Shown here one piece after another: positions 37,501-49,785 of a DNA stretch of 64,000 nt. This DNA comes from Azadirachta indica (taxonomy: Eukaryota; Streptophyta; Magnoliopsida; Sapindales; Meliaceae). The stretch lies in contig CM040452.1 in assembly GCA_022749755.1 (NCBI GenBank), forward strand, positions 20,540,350-20,604,349, read 5' to 3'. Position 1 is the first letter of the stretch. Each line of letters starts with the position of its first letter. Both the position numbers and the translations under genes were made by a program. The notes beneath the pieces were generated by a model. That model saw only the letters and a program-made list of their open reading frames with translations, was not told the origin of the DNA and searched no databases.

Positions 37501-37743
37501 GAAAAAAAAAAAAAAGAAAGCGTTTCCAAAGCAGATTGTTTTACTCACGTCACCAATTGATAGGTTCATGAATTAAAAGGGAGAGGAAACTTAATAGACC
37601 TAGTGGATCAAAACCTAGGTTCGGATTTCAACAGAGAACAAGTGATGGTGATGATCAATGTAGCTCTGCTATGCTCCGTTGTTACTCCAGCAGTCAGGCC
37701 TTCGATGTCTTCGGTGGTGAGCATGCTGGAAGGCAACAAGTGA
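31548..37743 (+). CDS. LRR-malectin receptor-like serine/threonine kinase, copy 2 (LRR-VIII-2 type)
   Basis: 24 exons: 31548-31659, 31849-32035, 33006-33077, 33200-33268, 33460-33531, 33652-33723, 33826-33897, 33994-34065, 34151-34222, 34343-34414, 34503-34574, 34696-34764, 34851-34916, 34991-35053, 35148-35183, 35274-35317, 35403-35779, 35925-36120, 36213-36365, 36457-36575, 36647-36857, 36964-37201, 37295-37445, 37564-37743. The sum is 948 codons plus stop, in frame. The product has a signal peptide, LRR ectodomain, malectin domain with its conserved [10 protein letters not shown] start, a membrane helix ([19 protein letters not shown]) and a kinase with every key motif: [35 protein letters not shown]. 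By family it is a plasma-membrane receptor related to LIK1, At1g53430 and RKF1; its ligand is unknown. Oddities: intron 19 has a GC donor (36366-36367), the exon 12 acceptor is AAAG, and a 98-bp tandem duplication brings a stop (37741-37743) just after the kinase domain, losing the usual C-terminal tail. Confidence 0.88.
32128..32670. mobile_element. Long-hairpin MITE, copy 2, in intron 2 of receptor kinase copy 2
   Basis: It aligns with 13790-14375. The left half (CTTTATTATATCTTTTCTTTC at about 32276) pairs with the right half (GATGTAATAAAGAAAAG at about 32515), and outer blocks pair likewise. The outer tips have eroded, so the AGGGTC end is not clear here. Confidence 0.6.
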
Positions 37744-37832
37744 TGGTGATGATCAATGTAGCTCTGTTATGCTCCGTTGTTACTCCAGCAGTCAGGCCTT
37801 CGATGTTTTCGGTGGTGAGCATGCTGGAAGGC
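37637..37832 (+). repeat. 98-bp tandem duplication in exon 24 of receptor kinase copy 2
   Basis: Bases 37637-37734 are repeated at 37735-37832 with two transitions. The unit begins AACAAGTGATGGTGATG and ends GCATGCTGGAAGGC. Because 98 is not a multiple of three, the second unit is out of frame and the reading frame ends at its fourth to ninth bases (TGA 37741-37743). Confidence 0.93.
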
Positions 37833-40047
37833 AGAGCCGAAGTTGGAGATTTTATTCCGGATTCCAGTGTCTCTAACATTAATTGATGAAACAAAATCTG
37901 AAGCTGTGAGAAGATACATATTACCAGTTTAGCATAGAATAGAGCGTTGGTGGAAACCAGACACAAAGTATGACGATAGACGGGCCGTTAATCAGATCTT
38001 GGCATCTGCCGCCGATCTGTATCCTGTGTCACCTTGAATTCGGATTATTGGAAAAACACAGATTAAAGATTTGTACTTCTTGTTATCGCTTGGTTGTGAA
38101 AAATACTCTCATATTTTGTTTTTGCTTTCATTTTTCTTTATTGTTGAATATTTTATTATTGAATTACTTGAGGGAATGTTTGCGTAAGGACGTACTGAGT
38201 GGCAATATAAGTGTCTATTGCGAGAAGATCTAATTATATTTTGTTCTTACGTTTGAATAATAATTTGAAACTATTATTCAAATGATCATGCAATCAGATC
38301 TTACTTTATACATATTTATTTTAAAATTAATTAATTATAATTAATATAAGCATTAAAAAATTATTACACATGACATCATTTTAGCATACGAAAAGAAAGG
38401 TTAAAAAAGAAATTTAGAACATTATGTAGTATACACAACAAATTGAGGGGATATATAAACTTGTTCGTCTTGTCACTCTTTGTTTGTTGCTTTCTCTTCA
38501 AATCAACCATTTTCTTTCATTTTCCTATCTATCAAGCAGTGCAGAATAGAATGTGAGAGTTTTCAAGACTTGGAGATTTTTTCAAAAATTAAATCAATAG
38601 TTAATTTTATCCAAAATAGCCACAAAAGTGAAGTTATTAGTTGTTGTATCCACTATAAATAAATAAATATTCCTAAAAAAGGAAAAATGAGTTTATCACT
38701 AAGCCATTTATCCAAATAATAAGCATTTTTTTTAATTCATTCTCCAATCTACTTGAAAACTTCAACTTCAATCATTTTGAAGCAACTTAATTATGAAGTT
38801 TAAATTTGATAATATTCAAATAAAAGCACATTCTATTCTTGTCAAATTCCTTGAGCAATATTATTTTTTATATTTTTAGTGGTGCAGTTTCTTTGACTAT
38901 ATTATGGAGAATAAAATTCCCAAAAAAAAAAAAAGGTTGGAATGAGCAAATAGAGAAGAAATCAAAATAAATATTTTTGGTGCAAAATTGTAAAGTGATT
39001 TTGTGTATAAAGCATCAAAAAGAAGTCAAACAAACAACAACAATTTGTTATAACAAATTTGAACTTTTTGAAAGACTCCTTACCAACTTGCAACTGCTAA
39101 GGTCTCGGCAAATGGAAAGCTCAACCACAAAGAAGTAGACCCAAAAGCTTGATAATATAATTGTTCTAGAAAATTACATTTTTTAACCTGAAGAAGGAAA
39201 AAATTACATCTGTAGAAGAATAATGGTTTGGTGCAATTTGCAAACTTACTTTCCACCACCCTTGTTATAGAATAGGATTCCAGTTATCAATAATCAGCTG
39301 GTCCCATTTTGTCAGGCACCGAAAAGTAATTGGCCCAACCCATTTCTCGACAGCTACCTCTGCAAAACAAGTCCTAGATTTATTTATTTCGCGAACCAGA
39401 AAGAGACACACCATAAATATATATACATTTATATATTTCTAATTTCTAAAATACTTAAATCAATTCAGATCATGCAATTTCAATCATTGGTTAGCTTATT
39501 AGATCTCTTCATAATAGCCATTTTTTTAAAAATTAAAATTAAAATTAATCAGTTAAATCTAACTTCCATGATGTATTAAAAATAATAAGTTAATAATAAA
39601 AGGAGCTCAACAAAGACTCTGATCGCCTTGAATTACAGGAGTTGGCAAAATCTTATGCTGACCTGCATATTTTGAATTTGCAGGTGCATGCAGAGAATCA
39701 TTTCCTTTTCTGCAATAAATCAAATCTATAAAAATCCCTGCATTAAAATTCCACAACCCAGAATTTATATAAAAACAAAAGAGTCTCCACATGACCACTG
39801 AACTGTCACCACATCTTCTGTCCCTTTCTAAGTCTCTATATACATTTGCATTTGCATTTGCATATACGGCAGTAGAAGAAGCAACAAAAGCGTTTTTGCA
39901 CACGCAAAAGTACTTTTTACATACTCATACATACTTTTTATGTAACAAAGCAGAAACTCCAGATTTAAGAGACACAGAGAGATAGAGATTTATATATAGC
40001 TCCATTGTCATCTCACTATCTCTATCTCTCCACCAGAGTTCAGGCAA
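37744..40047. other. Relic C-terminal exon of copy 2, then 3' flank and TBL promoter
   Basis: 37833 to about 38065 still resembles the copy 1 tail (RAEV-DFIPDSSVSNI, then DYWKN) but has extra bases and stops, so it is now 3' UTR. About 38254-39740 matches 24525-25930. A minus-strand fragment coding QHKILPTPVI at 39610-39660 is shared with 25430-25480; no gene could be built from it. A TATATATA box at 39991-39998 serves the first TBL gene, whose ATG is 50 bases on. Confidence 0.55.
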
Positions 40048-43000
40048 ATGGTTTTCTGGGTAGGTAGCAGCTTTTCAGCTTCTGCTTCTCTGCTGAATAT
40101 TTCAGCTCTTCTTCTTCTTCTTCTTCCTTTGGTGATGGGGAATGTTGAGGCGAATGCAAGTGAGTGTGATATGTTCACGGGAAGGTGGGTTCTGGATCAG
40201 TCGTATCCGCTCTATGATTCTGCCGCGTGTCCTTTCATTGAACGTGAGTTCAGCTGCAAGAAGAACGGCAGACCGGATCTGGAATATACCAGATATCGAT
40301 GGCAGCCCCGTGACTGCAATTTAGAAAAGTAAGATTCCCCACCTTTTTTTCTCTCTTTCTTTCATTGCTCTGATTATGTGCTTTGTTGTATGCTTCTGTA
40401 AAGGTGACTTGTTAATGCACAGTGATTATCGCCCTTCAGCAATTCTCTCTCTCTCTTTTTTTTTTTAATTATTAAAAATGAATTATTATACATTTTATAA
40501 AAGATGGTTTTGGTTTTTATGTTTTCTCTTTATCATCATAAAGGAGAGATAGGGTTTGATTTATTACTATAGGATTCTTTATTTATGTATTTATTTTTTA
40601 TCCTGATATAGAGTTCATGACTAGATTTTATTGGTCATATAATTAGTTAAATTTAAATATACATTATAATAAATTCATTATTAAGGCTAATTTAGTATTT
40701 TTACTTCCTTTCTTCTTAGTATTTTCTTAATTGAAATTGTTTGTATGTGAAATGATAGTTAATAAGTATTCTCAATCTCTCTGCATTTACTTCATTATTA
40801 TTTAATTAGGTAAACATGTTCATTGAAAAAATATGATAAATTTTTTTTAATAACATCGAAATTAAGTAAATAATTACAGTAAGGTTCAAACTTTTAATTA
40901 TCATTCACAAATTATATTCATAATTTAAACAAAAAAAATAAGTATAGCGTTCACTGTACCATCACTTTCTTCATATGTCAAAAACTTTTTGTTGATTTTG
41001 ATGGTAACAGTGAAAGTTAAATGGTGGAGGCAAAGTTTATATTATATTAAAGTTAGTTAAAAATTTATAGGAGTTAAAATAGAAATTATTTAAAAAATTA
41101 AAATGATAAATATTTGTTAATTTACTATTAAATTTTGTTAGAGCCTACGGGGTCCCCTAAATAGTCCCCTAATGAAGGATGAAATTGGGGAGCCTCTTGT
41201 AAATTTAATGAAAAGTATAAATAGATTTGTTTTGAAATTAATAATAAAAATTATTATTATTTACTAAATAAATAAATAAATAAATAATTAGGGTTATAAA
41301 ATATTGAAGGATAGAAAATTTTGCCCCTCTGGATGTCTACAGATATATGGTGCACGAGACATCATGTGAAATGAGATTTGACTTTTTATATTTATGTTTG
41401 TATTATATTATACAACAAACAAGCGACGTGGCCAGTTAGTACAAATATGTCCTCTTAATCATTGTCAAACGCAGAAATGTTTGACTTGAAAAGTAAGCTT
41501 CGTAGATCTACCATTGGCTGCGTATAGCCACGCGTTATTAGAGCGCGTGGACGACTACTCCTTATCAATTTTTTTTAAAAAATATTTCCTACGACGGAGA
41601 TTCTCTATACATTCCCATCCCATGTCATCTGGTTATATACAGTAATTCACTGCGGTCAAGCTCACGGGCCTTGCAGTAGTTTCTCCCGTAATCTCACCAT
41701 ACTTCCTCTTAGGTCCCGTGAACTTCCCATACTTCCTCTTAAGATAATCTAGCTATTAATTATTAATGTTTGGTTTTGGTTTAATTTAATGAAATAACCT
41801 TGGAATATTGCTTTATTTTAAAATAATTAAATGAGGATCGATCATTAATTGTGTTTTGTTTTTGATGAATATATATATGCAGATTTAATGCGTTAAAATT
41901 CTTGGAAAAATTCAGAGGGAAAAGCATAATGTTTGTGGGAGATTCTCTAAGCAGAAATCAGTGGCAGTCACTGACTTGCATGCTTCATTCTTCAGCCCCT
42001 AATGCTGAATACAACATAACAAGAGTAGGAGACGTCTCCATTTTTAGCTTCACGGTAAACCCCTTGAAGCCAACCAACCATTTTTAATTACAGTATTTCT
42101 TGCTAGCAGTTTATAATTTGGTATATATTTTCAAAAGCAAAGCACTTTTATTTTATGAAAGCATGCATTTCTAGCCGAGAAATGAAAGCAATTAATATAT
42201 ATTGTTTTCAAATTTTAGCTGCATTGTATACACGTTTGTATCATGTATGTGTATGTTGCAGAATTACGGAGTAAAAGTAATGCTTGATCGGAATGTGTAC
42301 TTAGTGGATACAGTGATGGAAAAAATTGGTAGGGTTCTGAAACTTGATTCCATTGAAGGCAGTAAGCTTTGGAAAGGGATCGATTTCCTCATTTTCAACA
42401 CTTGGCATTGGTGGAACCGCAGAGGACCTACTCAACCGTACGTAATTAGCTACCTACCTAGCATGCTTACTGTCAAAATTTTCATATGTGTTTACATATG
42501 TATGGGCTAAATGTTCTCTTTCTTTTTTTTTTAATTGTTTTGTTGCCCTGGGTGATATTTCAGATGGGATTATATCCAAATAGGAAACACAACTCTTAAA
42601 GACATGGATCGTATGGTTGCTTTCGAGAGAGCACTTACAACTTGGGGGAAATGGGTTGATGCAAATATTGATCCTGCAAAAACGATGGTCTTTTTCCAGG
42701 GAATTTCCCCTTCTCATTACAAGTAAGCAAGCTTCTATCAGCAGTATCTTCATATTTGTAAATATTATTTTTATGTAATATAATCTAATTTCTCTGTCCA
42801 ATTAAATACCCTTTTTGTTTAGTAATTAACACATATCTCTTACCGTGCCTGTTATTTATTAATCTTCTTCTTATATACTAATTTTATATATTAATTAGTG
42901 GGTCAGACTGGTACGAACCGGGTGCAAAGAGCTGCGTGCAACAGAAACAACCGTTGTCCGGCTCGACATATCCGGGAGGTCTGCCGCCTGCGGTGGCGGT

Positions 43001-43193
43001 GCTGAAAAGAGCTTTAAGCAAGATTAGGAAGCCAGTAAAATTACTGGACGTAACAAATCTCTCGTTGCTGCGTAAAGATGGGCATCCCTCAATTTATGGG
43101 CTTGGGGGACGAAAAGGAATGGATTGCAGTCACTGGTGTCTTCCTGGTGTTCCAGATACTTGGAACGAAATTCTTTACAATTTTATTCTTTAA
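40048..43193 (+). CDS. TBL family protein 1 (trichome birefringence-like, DUF231/PC-esterase)
   Basis: Five exons: 40048-40328, 41883-42054, 42262-42437, 42564-42722, 42899-43193; 360 residues. An N-terminal hydrophobic segment ([14 protein letters not shown]) is a signal peptide or anchor, followed by the Cys-rich TBL domain ([11 protein letters not shown] ... [10 protein letters not shown]), then the esterase-like domain with [10 protein letters not shown] (GDS serine) and DCSHW (the DxxH motif) close to the C-terminus. TBL proteins act in the Golgi or cell wall as polysaccharide O-acetyltransferases (for example TBL29 on xylan); one member, TBL38, is reported to deacetylate pectin. By sequence character this belongs with the short TBL37-TBL43-like group; its substrate cannot be told from sequence. 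The large intron 1 contains a dispersed repeat copy. All motifs are intact. Confidence 0.93.
40470..40890 (+). repeat. Dispersed repeat family, copy R4, in intron 1 of TBL gene 1
   Basis: It is collinear with R2 and R3 ('GAGTTCATGACTAGATTTTATTGG', in the same order). At about 40792-40806 it shows the uninterrupted sequence CATTATTATTTAATTAGG, into which the 701-bp MITE inserted in R3. The other TBL genes lack it; their first introns are far shorter (92 and 495 bases against 1554). Confidence 0.75.
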
Positions 43194-44640
43194 TTGACCA
43201 TCATCAAATCAATTCATTGATTCAATGATTTTTACTTCATTATATTATTGAAAATCATAACTAATTTTTAAAACATAATAGAATTGCTGTTTTCACTTCC
43301 ATTGGATCGACTTCATTTGTATTCTTTTTATCCAGACAAATTTGATTAGTGAACCTTCCAAAATTTTTACATTTTTTTCTCACTTTTTTGTCGGGTGTTA
43401 TTGTAATAAATTAGTAAATTAAGTAATTCCCAGAGTTTTTATCTTATAAGATTAAGTTATTAGTTTCAAATTAGAACAAAATTTAGAGAATAAATTTTTG
43501 TAATTTTCTTCTTTTAAATAGTAATAAACAAGCTAAAAAAGAGTAACATTTTCCTGATTAATCACTATACTCCTGAATTGGATTTACTATTAAATTATAA
43601 CAGATTCACTTGCCCAAAGAAAATAAGAAAGAAAGCCAAAAACAGATATTTTTTCTAATAATTAATGTAGCTTCTCCAATTAACATATAACTCTAAAAAT
43701 ATATATCTATGATTAATTATTAGAAAATGACAAGAAACTTAGCTGTATATATGCAATCATGCATATATATGTTCACTGATTACATTTACTATAAATTTCA
43801 TAGATATAATTGTGTCCTTTTTAACATCTATCTCTTTGCATGGCAAAAGACAGTTCAGATTCCAGCTATAATTGACTTTTTAATAAGATTCCAAATTATT
43901 TGCGCGTGAAATATTAATATTAATATCAACATCTTCTCTTCTCTTCTCCAACCAAATTTTTCTGCCGACAGTAGGTGACAGATTCCTCATTGTTGCATGT
44001 ATTATTTTCATTTCTCTTCATTAATTTGGTAGTCTATTATTTTAAATTAATTTTTTGATAAATATTTTATTAAATAAACACCAGTGAAATCATTGTTATA
44101 TAACACGGCCAAAAATAAAAATATAAACTTTTTGGTTATTTTTTAGTCTAAAACTCTTAAATCTTTTAAAGTGCTATTTTATGTTTGTCGATTTATAAAA
44201 TATAACTTTACATATAATTATTAGCTATGCAACACTAAATCGTTACGTGCAAAATATAATCGTGTATGTATAATTTTTTTTGGTAAAGTAGAAAAGGACC
44301 AGAAAGGAAGCTTTCCTTTGAAGGATATAAAAAAATCATTGAGCAGAAAAATGATGAGTAATTAGGCTATAAGGCACTTGAAGGATTCTAACAAATTAAA
44401 AGGAAAGTAATTCTCACTTGAAAAAAGAATAATAATAAAGGAACCATGTCTTTGTCTTAAAGCAAACCCAAGTGAATCCCTTGTCCTAACAGCATTTCCA
44501 ACCTTTTCTATATACTTTTCTCTAAATATATATATATAACTCCTTACGCTTTGTGTCATTCTCACCACGAATTTCAGACAACCCATCTCATCAAATTTCC
44601 TTATCCTTTTCCCTCTCTCACAAAAAAAGAAAAAAAAAGA
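43194..44640. other. Intergenic region between TBL genes 1 and 2
   Basis: AT-rich with no gene; the short frame at 43727-43909 is noise. A TATATATATA stretch at about 44527-44538 lies about 100 bases before the next start codon and is the likely promoter core. An A-rich leader (AAAAAAAGAAAAAAAAGA) directly precedes the ATG. Confidence 0.55.
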
Positions 44641-46428
44641 ATGAGATGTGGGTTTCGTTTCTTTCTCTACGATGTTGCTTTTTCTGTAGCTATTGTTTTC
44701 ATCTCATCATGTCTTCATCAATCAAATGCTGAAGTGCGTGATCATGATCATGGTGCAGTAGCTGTTTCAAAATTGGGCGGCTGTGATTTTTCCCAAGGGA
44801 GTTGGGTTTTTGATGATTCTTACCCTCTTTATGACATATCAGTTTGTCCATTCATCGAGAGAGAATTTGACTGCCTCAAAAATGGTCGCCCTGATAAACA
44901 GTATCTTAAATACAAATGGAAGCCTACTGCTTGTGATTTGCCCAGGTACCAATAGCCAAATTTCTAATGTCTCTCTCATAATATCATACTTCTGTACAAG
45001 CTAAGAACTCAATTTTGTGTTGGCAATGGCGGTGCAGATTCAACGGCCAGGATTTCCTGATGAGGTTTAGGGGCAAACGAATACTGTTTGTAGGGGACTC
45101 TCTGAGCCTAAATCAATGGCAGTCACTTACATGCATGTTACATGCTTCAGTGCCCCAAGCAAACTTCACACTAGGGAGAAAAAGTGACATCTCAACTTTT
45201 ACCATTCCGGTAGATTTTATACTATTTTTGTTATATATATATATCACGTCATCTCCTTATACAATAACCTAATAGACTCCTGCTCTTTTAATTTATGCGT
45301 ATGGGCGGACTGTTGAATGATAAATTTAAATGGCAATTTTGCAGAAATACAACATTTCTGTGAAGATAGATCGTAACGCTTTTCTGGTTGATATAGTAAA
45401 AGAAAAGATAGGCAGAGTTCTAAAGCTTGACTCCATTAGAAGCGGCGATTCATGGAAAGGTTACGACTTGCTTATTTTCAATACTTGGCATTGGTGGCTC
45501 CATAAAGGAAGCAGACAACCGTAAGATTTAACTAAGCTAGCTGCAGCTTACATATTAATAATGAAATTCAAAAGTTAATTAATTTAACATATGACATTGC
45601 ATGTAGAAATTCTATATATATATATAAACTCCATCTCAATTTGTTTTGGGTTTCAGATGGGACTACGTTCAATATGGAGATAATATACAAAAAGATATGG
45701 ATCGTTTGGTAGCTTTTAAGATTGGACTTACTACTTGGTCTAAGTGGGTTGATTCTTTGGTTGATCCTGCCCTCACCAAAGTTTTCTTTCAGGGCATTTC
45801 TCCTACCCATTACAGGTAAGCATAATACTTATTACAATTAACAACTACTATAATCAAACATATATATGGCAATATACATATTTAACTTGCTAACGTCTGT
45901 GTCATTTAAAATATAAGTTTGTATCAGTCAAAATTGATTTAATTAGTATAAATTTAACGTTAATTAATTTAGTCGCAAATGCAACTGAATTACACTAATT
46001 TATACAAAAACCTATTTATGTACGTATCCTTTTTCTTTTAATTTCTCCCATGAATCTCAAAACATATATACACTCATTTCCAGGCTTTCTGTTTTCACCC
46101 ATTAATTATGTGAGCCTGCAGTGGAGAAGAATGGAACGAATCAAAATCAGAAACATGCAAAGGACAAACCCAACCGATAAGTAGTTCAACATACCCCGGA
46201 GGTCCAGTACCGGCCGCTGCGATTGTGAAGGAAGTGTTGAGCAACATGTCAATACCAGTAACTCTGCTGGACGTAACAACGCTATCGCAGCTCAGAAAAG
46301 ATGCACACCCGTCGATATATGGAATCGACGGCCAAAACGGAAACGATTGTAGCCATTGGTGTCTTGCTGGTGTTCCTGATACTTGGAATGAGATTTTGTA
46401 TGCAATTTTTGTCACAAGTACTGCTTGA
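44641..46428 (+). CDS. TBL family protein 2 (trichome birefringence-like, DUF231/PC-esterase)
   Basis: Five exons: 44641-44945, 45038-45209, 45345-45520, 45657-45815, 46122-46428; 372 residues. The start at 44641 is chosen because [20 protein letters not shown] makes a good signal peptide; an upstream ATG in the same frame (44551) would add 30 residues containing a charged run. The TBL domain begins [27 protein letters not shown] and DCSHW are present, as is IFNTWHWW. Exons 2-4 have exactly the lengths of the flanking TBL genes (172, 176, 159), showing tandem duplication. It should act on a wall polysaccharide acetyl group like its neighbours; substrate unknown. Confidence 0.93.
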
Positions 46429-47648
46429 AATGCAAGAAAATAATTAGAATTCTTTGCCATCAAACTATATATATGGAATTGAAAAAGTAAAATTAATATT
46501 CTTTTTCTCAATGTGCTGCTTGCATGATTTAAATATATATGCATAACAATATAATATTACATTTGGAATAAATTAATTATATAGATTAATATGACATTCC
46601 TTTAAATAAACTTTTAGAATTGTAACAATATTAATAATCAAATTACAGTTTTTGATTAAATTAAATAAATCATAACTTACATATATCTTACTTTTTCATT
46701 TTGCACACCATTACACAAAACAAAAAATGATAAAATAATTAACTATTTAAATTTTAAAAATTCTTATTAACATTGCATATTTGAGATATAAATTTTATAT
46801 TTTAAATATAATGTTGTTATTATTATTATTTTAATAAAAAAATAGGGTTACTACCTCACAGCATTTAATGTGAATGCAATTAATCCTAGATAAGATTTTT
46901 TATTACTATTCTGCGAAAATGAAATGCTTAGGATTTTTAATTGGTTTGCCAAAGCAAAATATATTACTTTTATGTCTGGGCCATATTTTGCGTTTCCTTA
47001 TATTGTAAGAATCCCGAATATCTTCAATTATTTCATTCCTTGATATTTAATTTTATTTTCATTCGCTTCTTCCTTACTACAAGAAAAATTTTTTCCTCAA
47101 AAAAATTTCTTATTAGATTTTCATTAAGAATCTTGGCCCACTTTCTTGTTGTTTCCTTGATTAATTATCTGATTCTTTTCCCCTTAATTATTGTTGTACG
47201 TACTTTTCGGCCCAATATTAATCGACTAAATATTATATACTTTTGAATGTACAATAGTTCAATTTATTTTTATATTTTACTGCAATCTAAAATGCGTCTT
47301 GTTAGTTCAAAAAAAAGAAATCCAAATTACTTATTATAAACTTGATAATTTGTCTAAATTAATGTTTGAGTGTGAACGAATGATTCTGATTTAATGAATT
47401 GAGATGATATCTAATGGATTCAAATATGCAAGTAATTGGTGTTTATCCCCACAATTTAGCAATGTGTTAAAAAGAAGGAAGTCACGGGTTGAAGACACAT
47501 AAACCTAATCTAATCTAATCTAGTGCTTGCTGGCTTGCTTGCTTGGTCACTCCGAGTCAAAATCTCTCTGACTACATCTTTAAATCATAATAATAAAAAT
47601 ACAACTTTATTTCCATTACCAAACCCTACACAAAAACCTACCAAAATT

Positions 47649-47685
<37 letters not shown>

Positions 47686-47746
47686 AAAGACTACAAAAAA
47701 TTCTTCAATGAGAACGAATCAATCAATAAAACAAACAAACCCAGAG
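46429..47746. other. Intergenic region between TBL genes 2 and 3
   Basis: No supported gene. The 101-codon hydrophobic frame at 46941-47246 is AT-driven and has no start context or homology I can name. A long (TA)n run at about 47653-47682, 65-95 bases upstream of the next start, may double as the TATA region of TBL gene 3. Confidence 0.55.
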
Positions 47747-49785
47747 ATGATGAATTGTTCTCTTGGTTTCTTCTACCACCTTCTCTTTGTCTTTCTCCTT
47801 GCAACCCTAATTAGCAGATTGCATGCAACAAATGACTCTTACACAATACAAAAGCAGCAGCAGCAGCAGAAGAAAGTTAAAAATGGATGTAATTATTTTG
47901 AAGGAAGTTGGGTTTATGATAATTCTTACCCACTTTACAGCTCCTGGAATTGTCCATTTCTCAAAGGTGGATTCGATTGCCTCAGAAACGGTAGACCTGA
48001 TCAAGACTATCTCAAATATAAATGGAAGCCTGCTTCTTGCGACCTTCCAAGGTGTTATTATTATTATTATTATATTTTTTTAATTTTTAATTTCGCCACC
48101 TTTGGAAATACATTTTAAGAAATATTATGTTTCGATGAACTTCTTCATATATACATTATTATAAGTAATGATATCGTATTCTTTTATCAATATTATACAT
48201 ATTGTGATATAACCAAATTTAGTTCGATTTATTCTTATTTAAAATTAATTTTGATGATTACATATTTCATCAAAGATGATTGGTCTATTGGCTTCTTTTA
48301 TTCACCTATATGGATTAATAAATATAATCTCATCATTAATTAAATATATACATAGGGAAGTGTGAATACTTCTGAATAATTATAACTACGAGCCTGCTAA
48401 TGAAAACTAATGAATATTAGTTTTTTATGCAATCTGAAAAACTATGTTTTTTAATAATAATAATAATGATTGGTTTCATTAATGCAGTATCAATGAAATG
48501 GGTTGTTGATATATGTAATTTGATTATTAATTGTATGAACAAATAGGTTCGACGGGCAAGATTTCTTGGAGAGATACAGAGGCAAAAAGATTATGTTTGT
48601 GGGGGACTCATTAAGTAACAATATGTGGTTATCATTGGCATGCATGCTTCATTCTGCCGCCCCAAATTCCAATTACACCATCACTACAAAAGGCCTTCTC
48701 TCAACATTTTTTCTCCAGGTTTATTTTAATTGCTCAATTATATAATATTTTCCCTGCTTTCATCACTCTTTTATCCTATTTCTATTTTGCTCTCTCATCA
48801 TTTGGGCGCCTCCATTTCACCATTTATCAGATAACAATATAATAATTCCTCACGTTTTATTTAATAGGTTCTTAACAAAATGGGCAAACTATAAAGTTAT
48901 TTATTTTATCTATTTGCAGGAATATGGGACTTCAGTCATGTGGTTGAAAAATGGATTCCTCGTGGATCTTGTTTATGATAAAATTGGCAAAATTCTGAAG
49001 CTTGATTCAATCAGTTCTGGCCCTCAATGGCTAGGAATGGATATGTTGATCTTCAACACTTACCACTGGTGGATGCACACCGGAGCTTCCAAGACGTACC
49101 ATATATAATTAAATAATACTGCAAATATATCTATTAATTTGTAGATTTAAACATAGATCACTTGTGACGTTAACAGCGTCAGTGTACAGATACAAGTACG
49201 GCAAAGAGTGAGCAAAATTGTTGTTTTTTTTTTTTTTTAAATGACAGATGGGACTATTTTCAAGTGGGAAGCAGGATTGTGAAAGAGATGGATCACATGG
49301 AAGCTCTGAAGATTGCATTAACCACATGGGGCAAATGGGTAGATTCTAACATTGATTTTTTAAAGACTAAAGTCTTCTTCCAGGGAGTTGCAGCGGTACA
49401 TTACGAGTAAGAATCAAACTGTCTATAGAAATTTGTTAAGTATCGAAGTGGATATTCCATTTCGAATTCCTTCAGTTTCTTCTGCTTCAGTGGCAGGGAA
49501 TGGGGCGATCCAGCCGCAAAAAATTGTAATGGACAAACAGAACCGGTGAGAGGATCAAAATATCCAGGACCTAGTCATCCTGGAGAAGCTGTGGTAAAAA
49601 GTGTAATAAGTTCAATGACCAAACCTGCTTATTTGCTTGACATTACGCTACTGACACAGCTGAGAAAAGACGGTCACCCTTCTGTTTATGCTGGCAAAGG
49701 CAAAGCATTAGATGACTGCAGCCATTGGTGTCTTGCTGGTGTTCCTGATGCTTGGAACCAGCTACTCTATACAGCTTTGATCTAG
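47747..49785 (+). CDS. TBL family protein 3 (trichome birefringence-like, DUF231/PC-esterase)
   Basis: Five exons: 47747-48051, 48547-48718, 48920-49095, 49248-49406, 49491-49785; 368 residues. An in-frame ATG at 47708 exists, but starting at 47747 gives a clean signal peptide ([20 protein letters not shown]) and an exon 1 of 305 nt, identical in length to TBL gene 2. A Gln/Lys-rich linker (QKQQQQQKK) precedes the TBL domain ([18 protein letters not shown]). The GDS and DCSHW motifs are intact. It is the most divergent of the three: the block after GDSLS reads NNMW instead of (R/L)NQW, and IFNTYHWW replaces IFNTWHWW. This may mean a different substrate, though it could also be drift. Confidence 0.92.

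Noticed and set aside
46095..46544. 149-codon - strand frame over the last exon of TBL gene 2
   Set aside because: Antisense of the conserved DCSHW exon, with no independent evidence.
46941..47246. 101-codon hydrophobic frame between TBL genes 2 and 3
   Set aside because: Phe/Ile/Leu-rich as any AT-rich frame would be; no family features.
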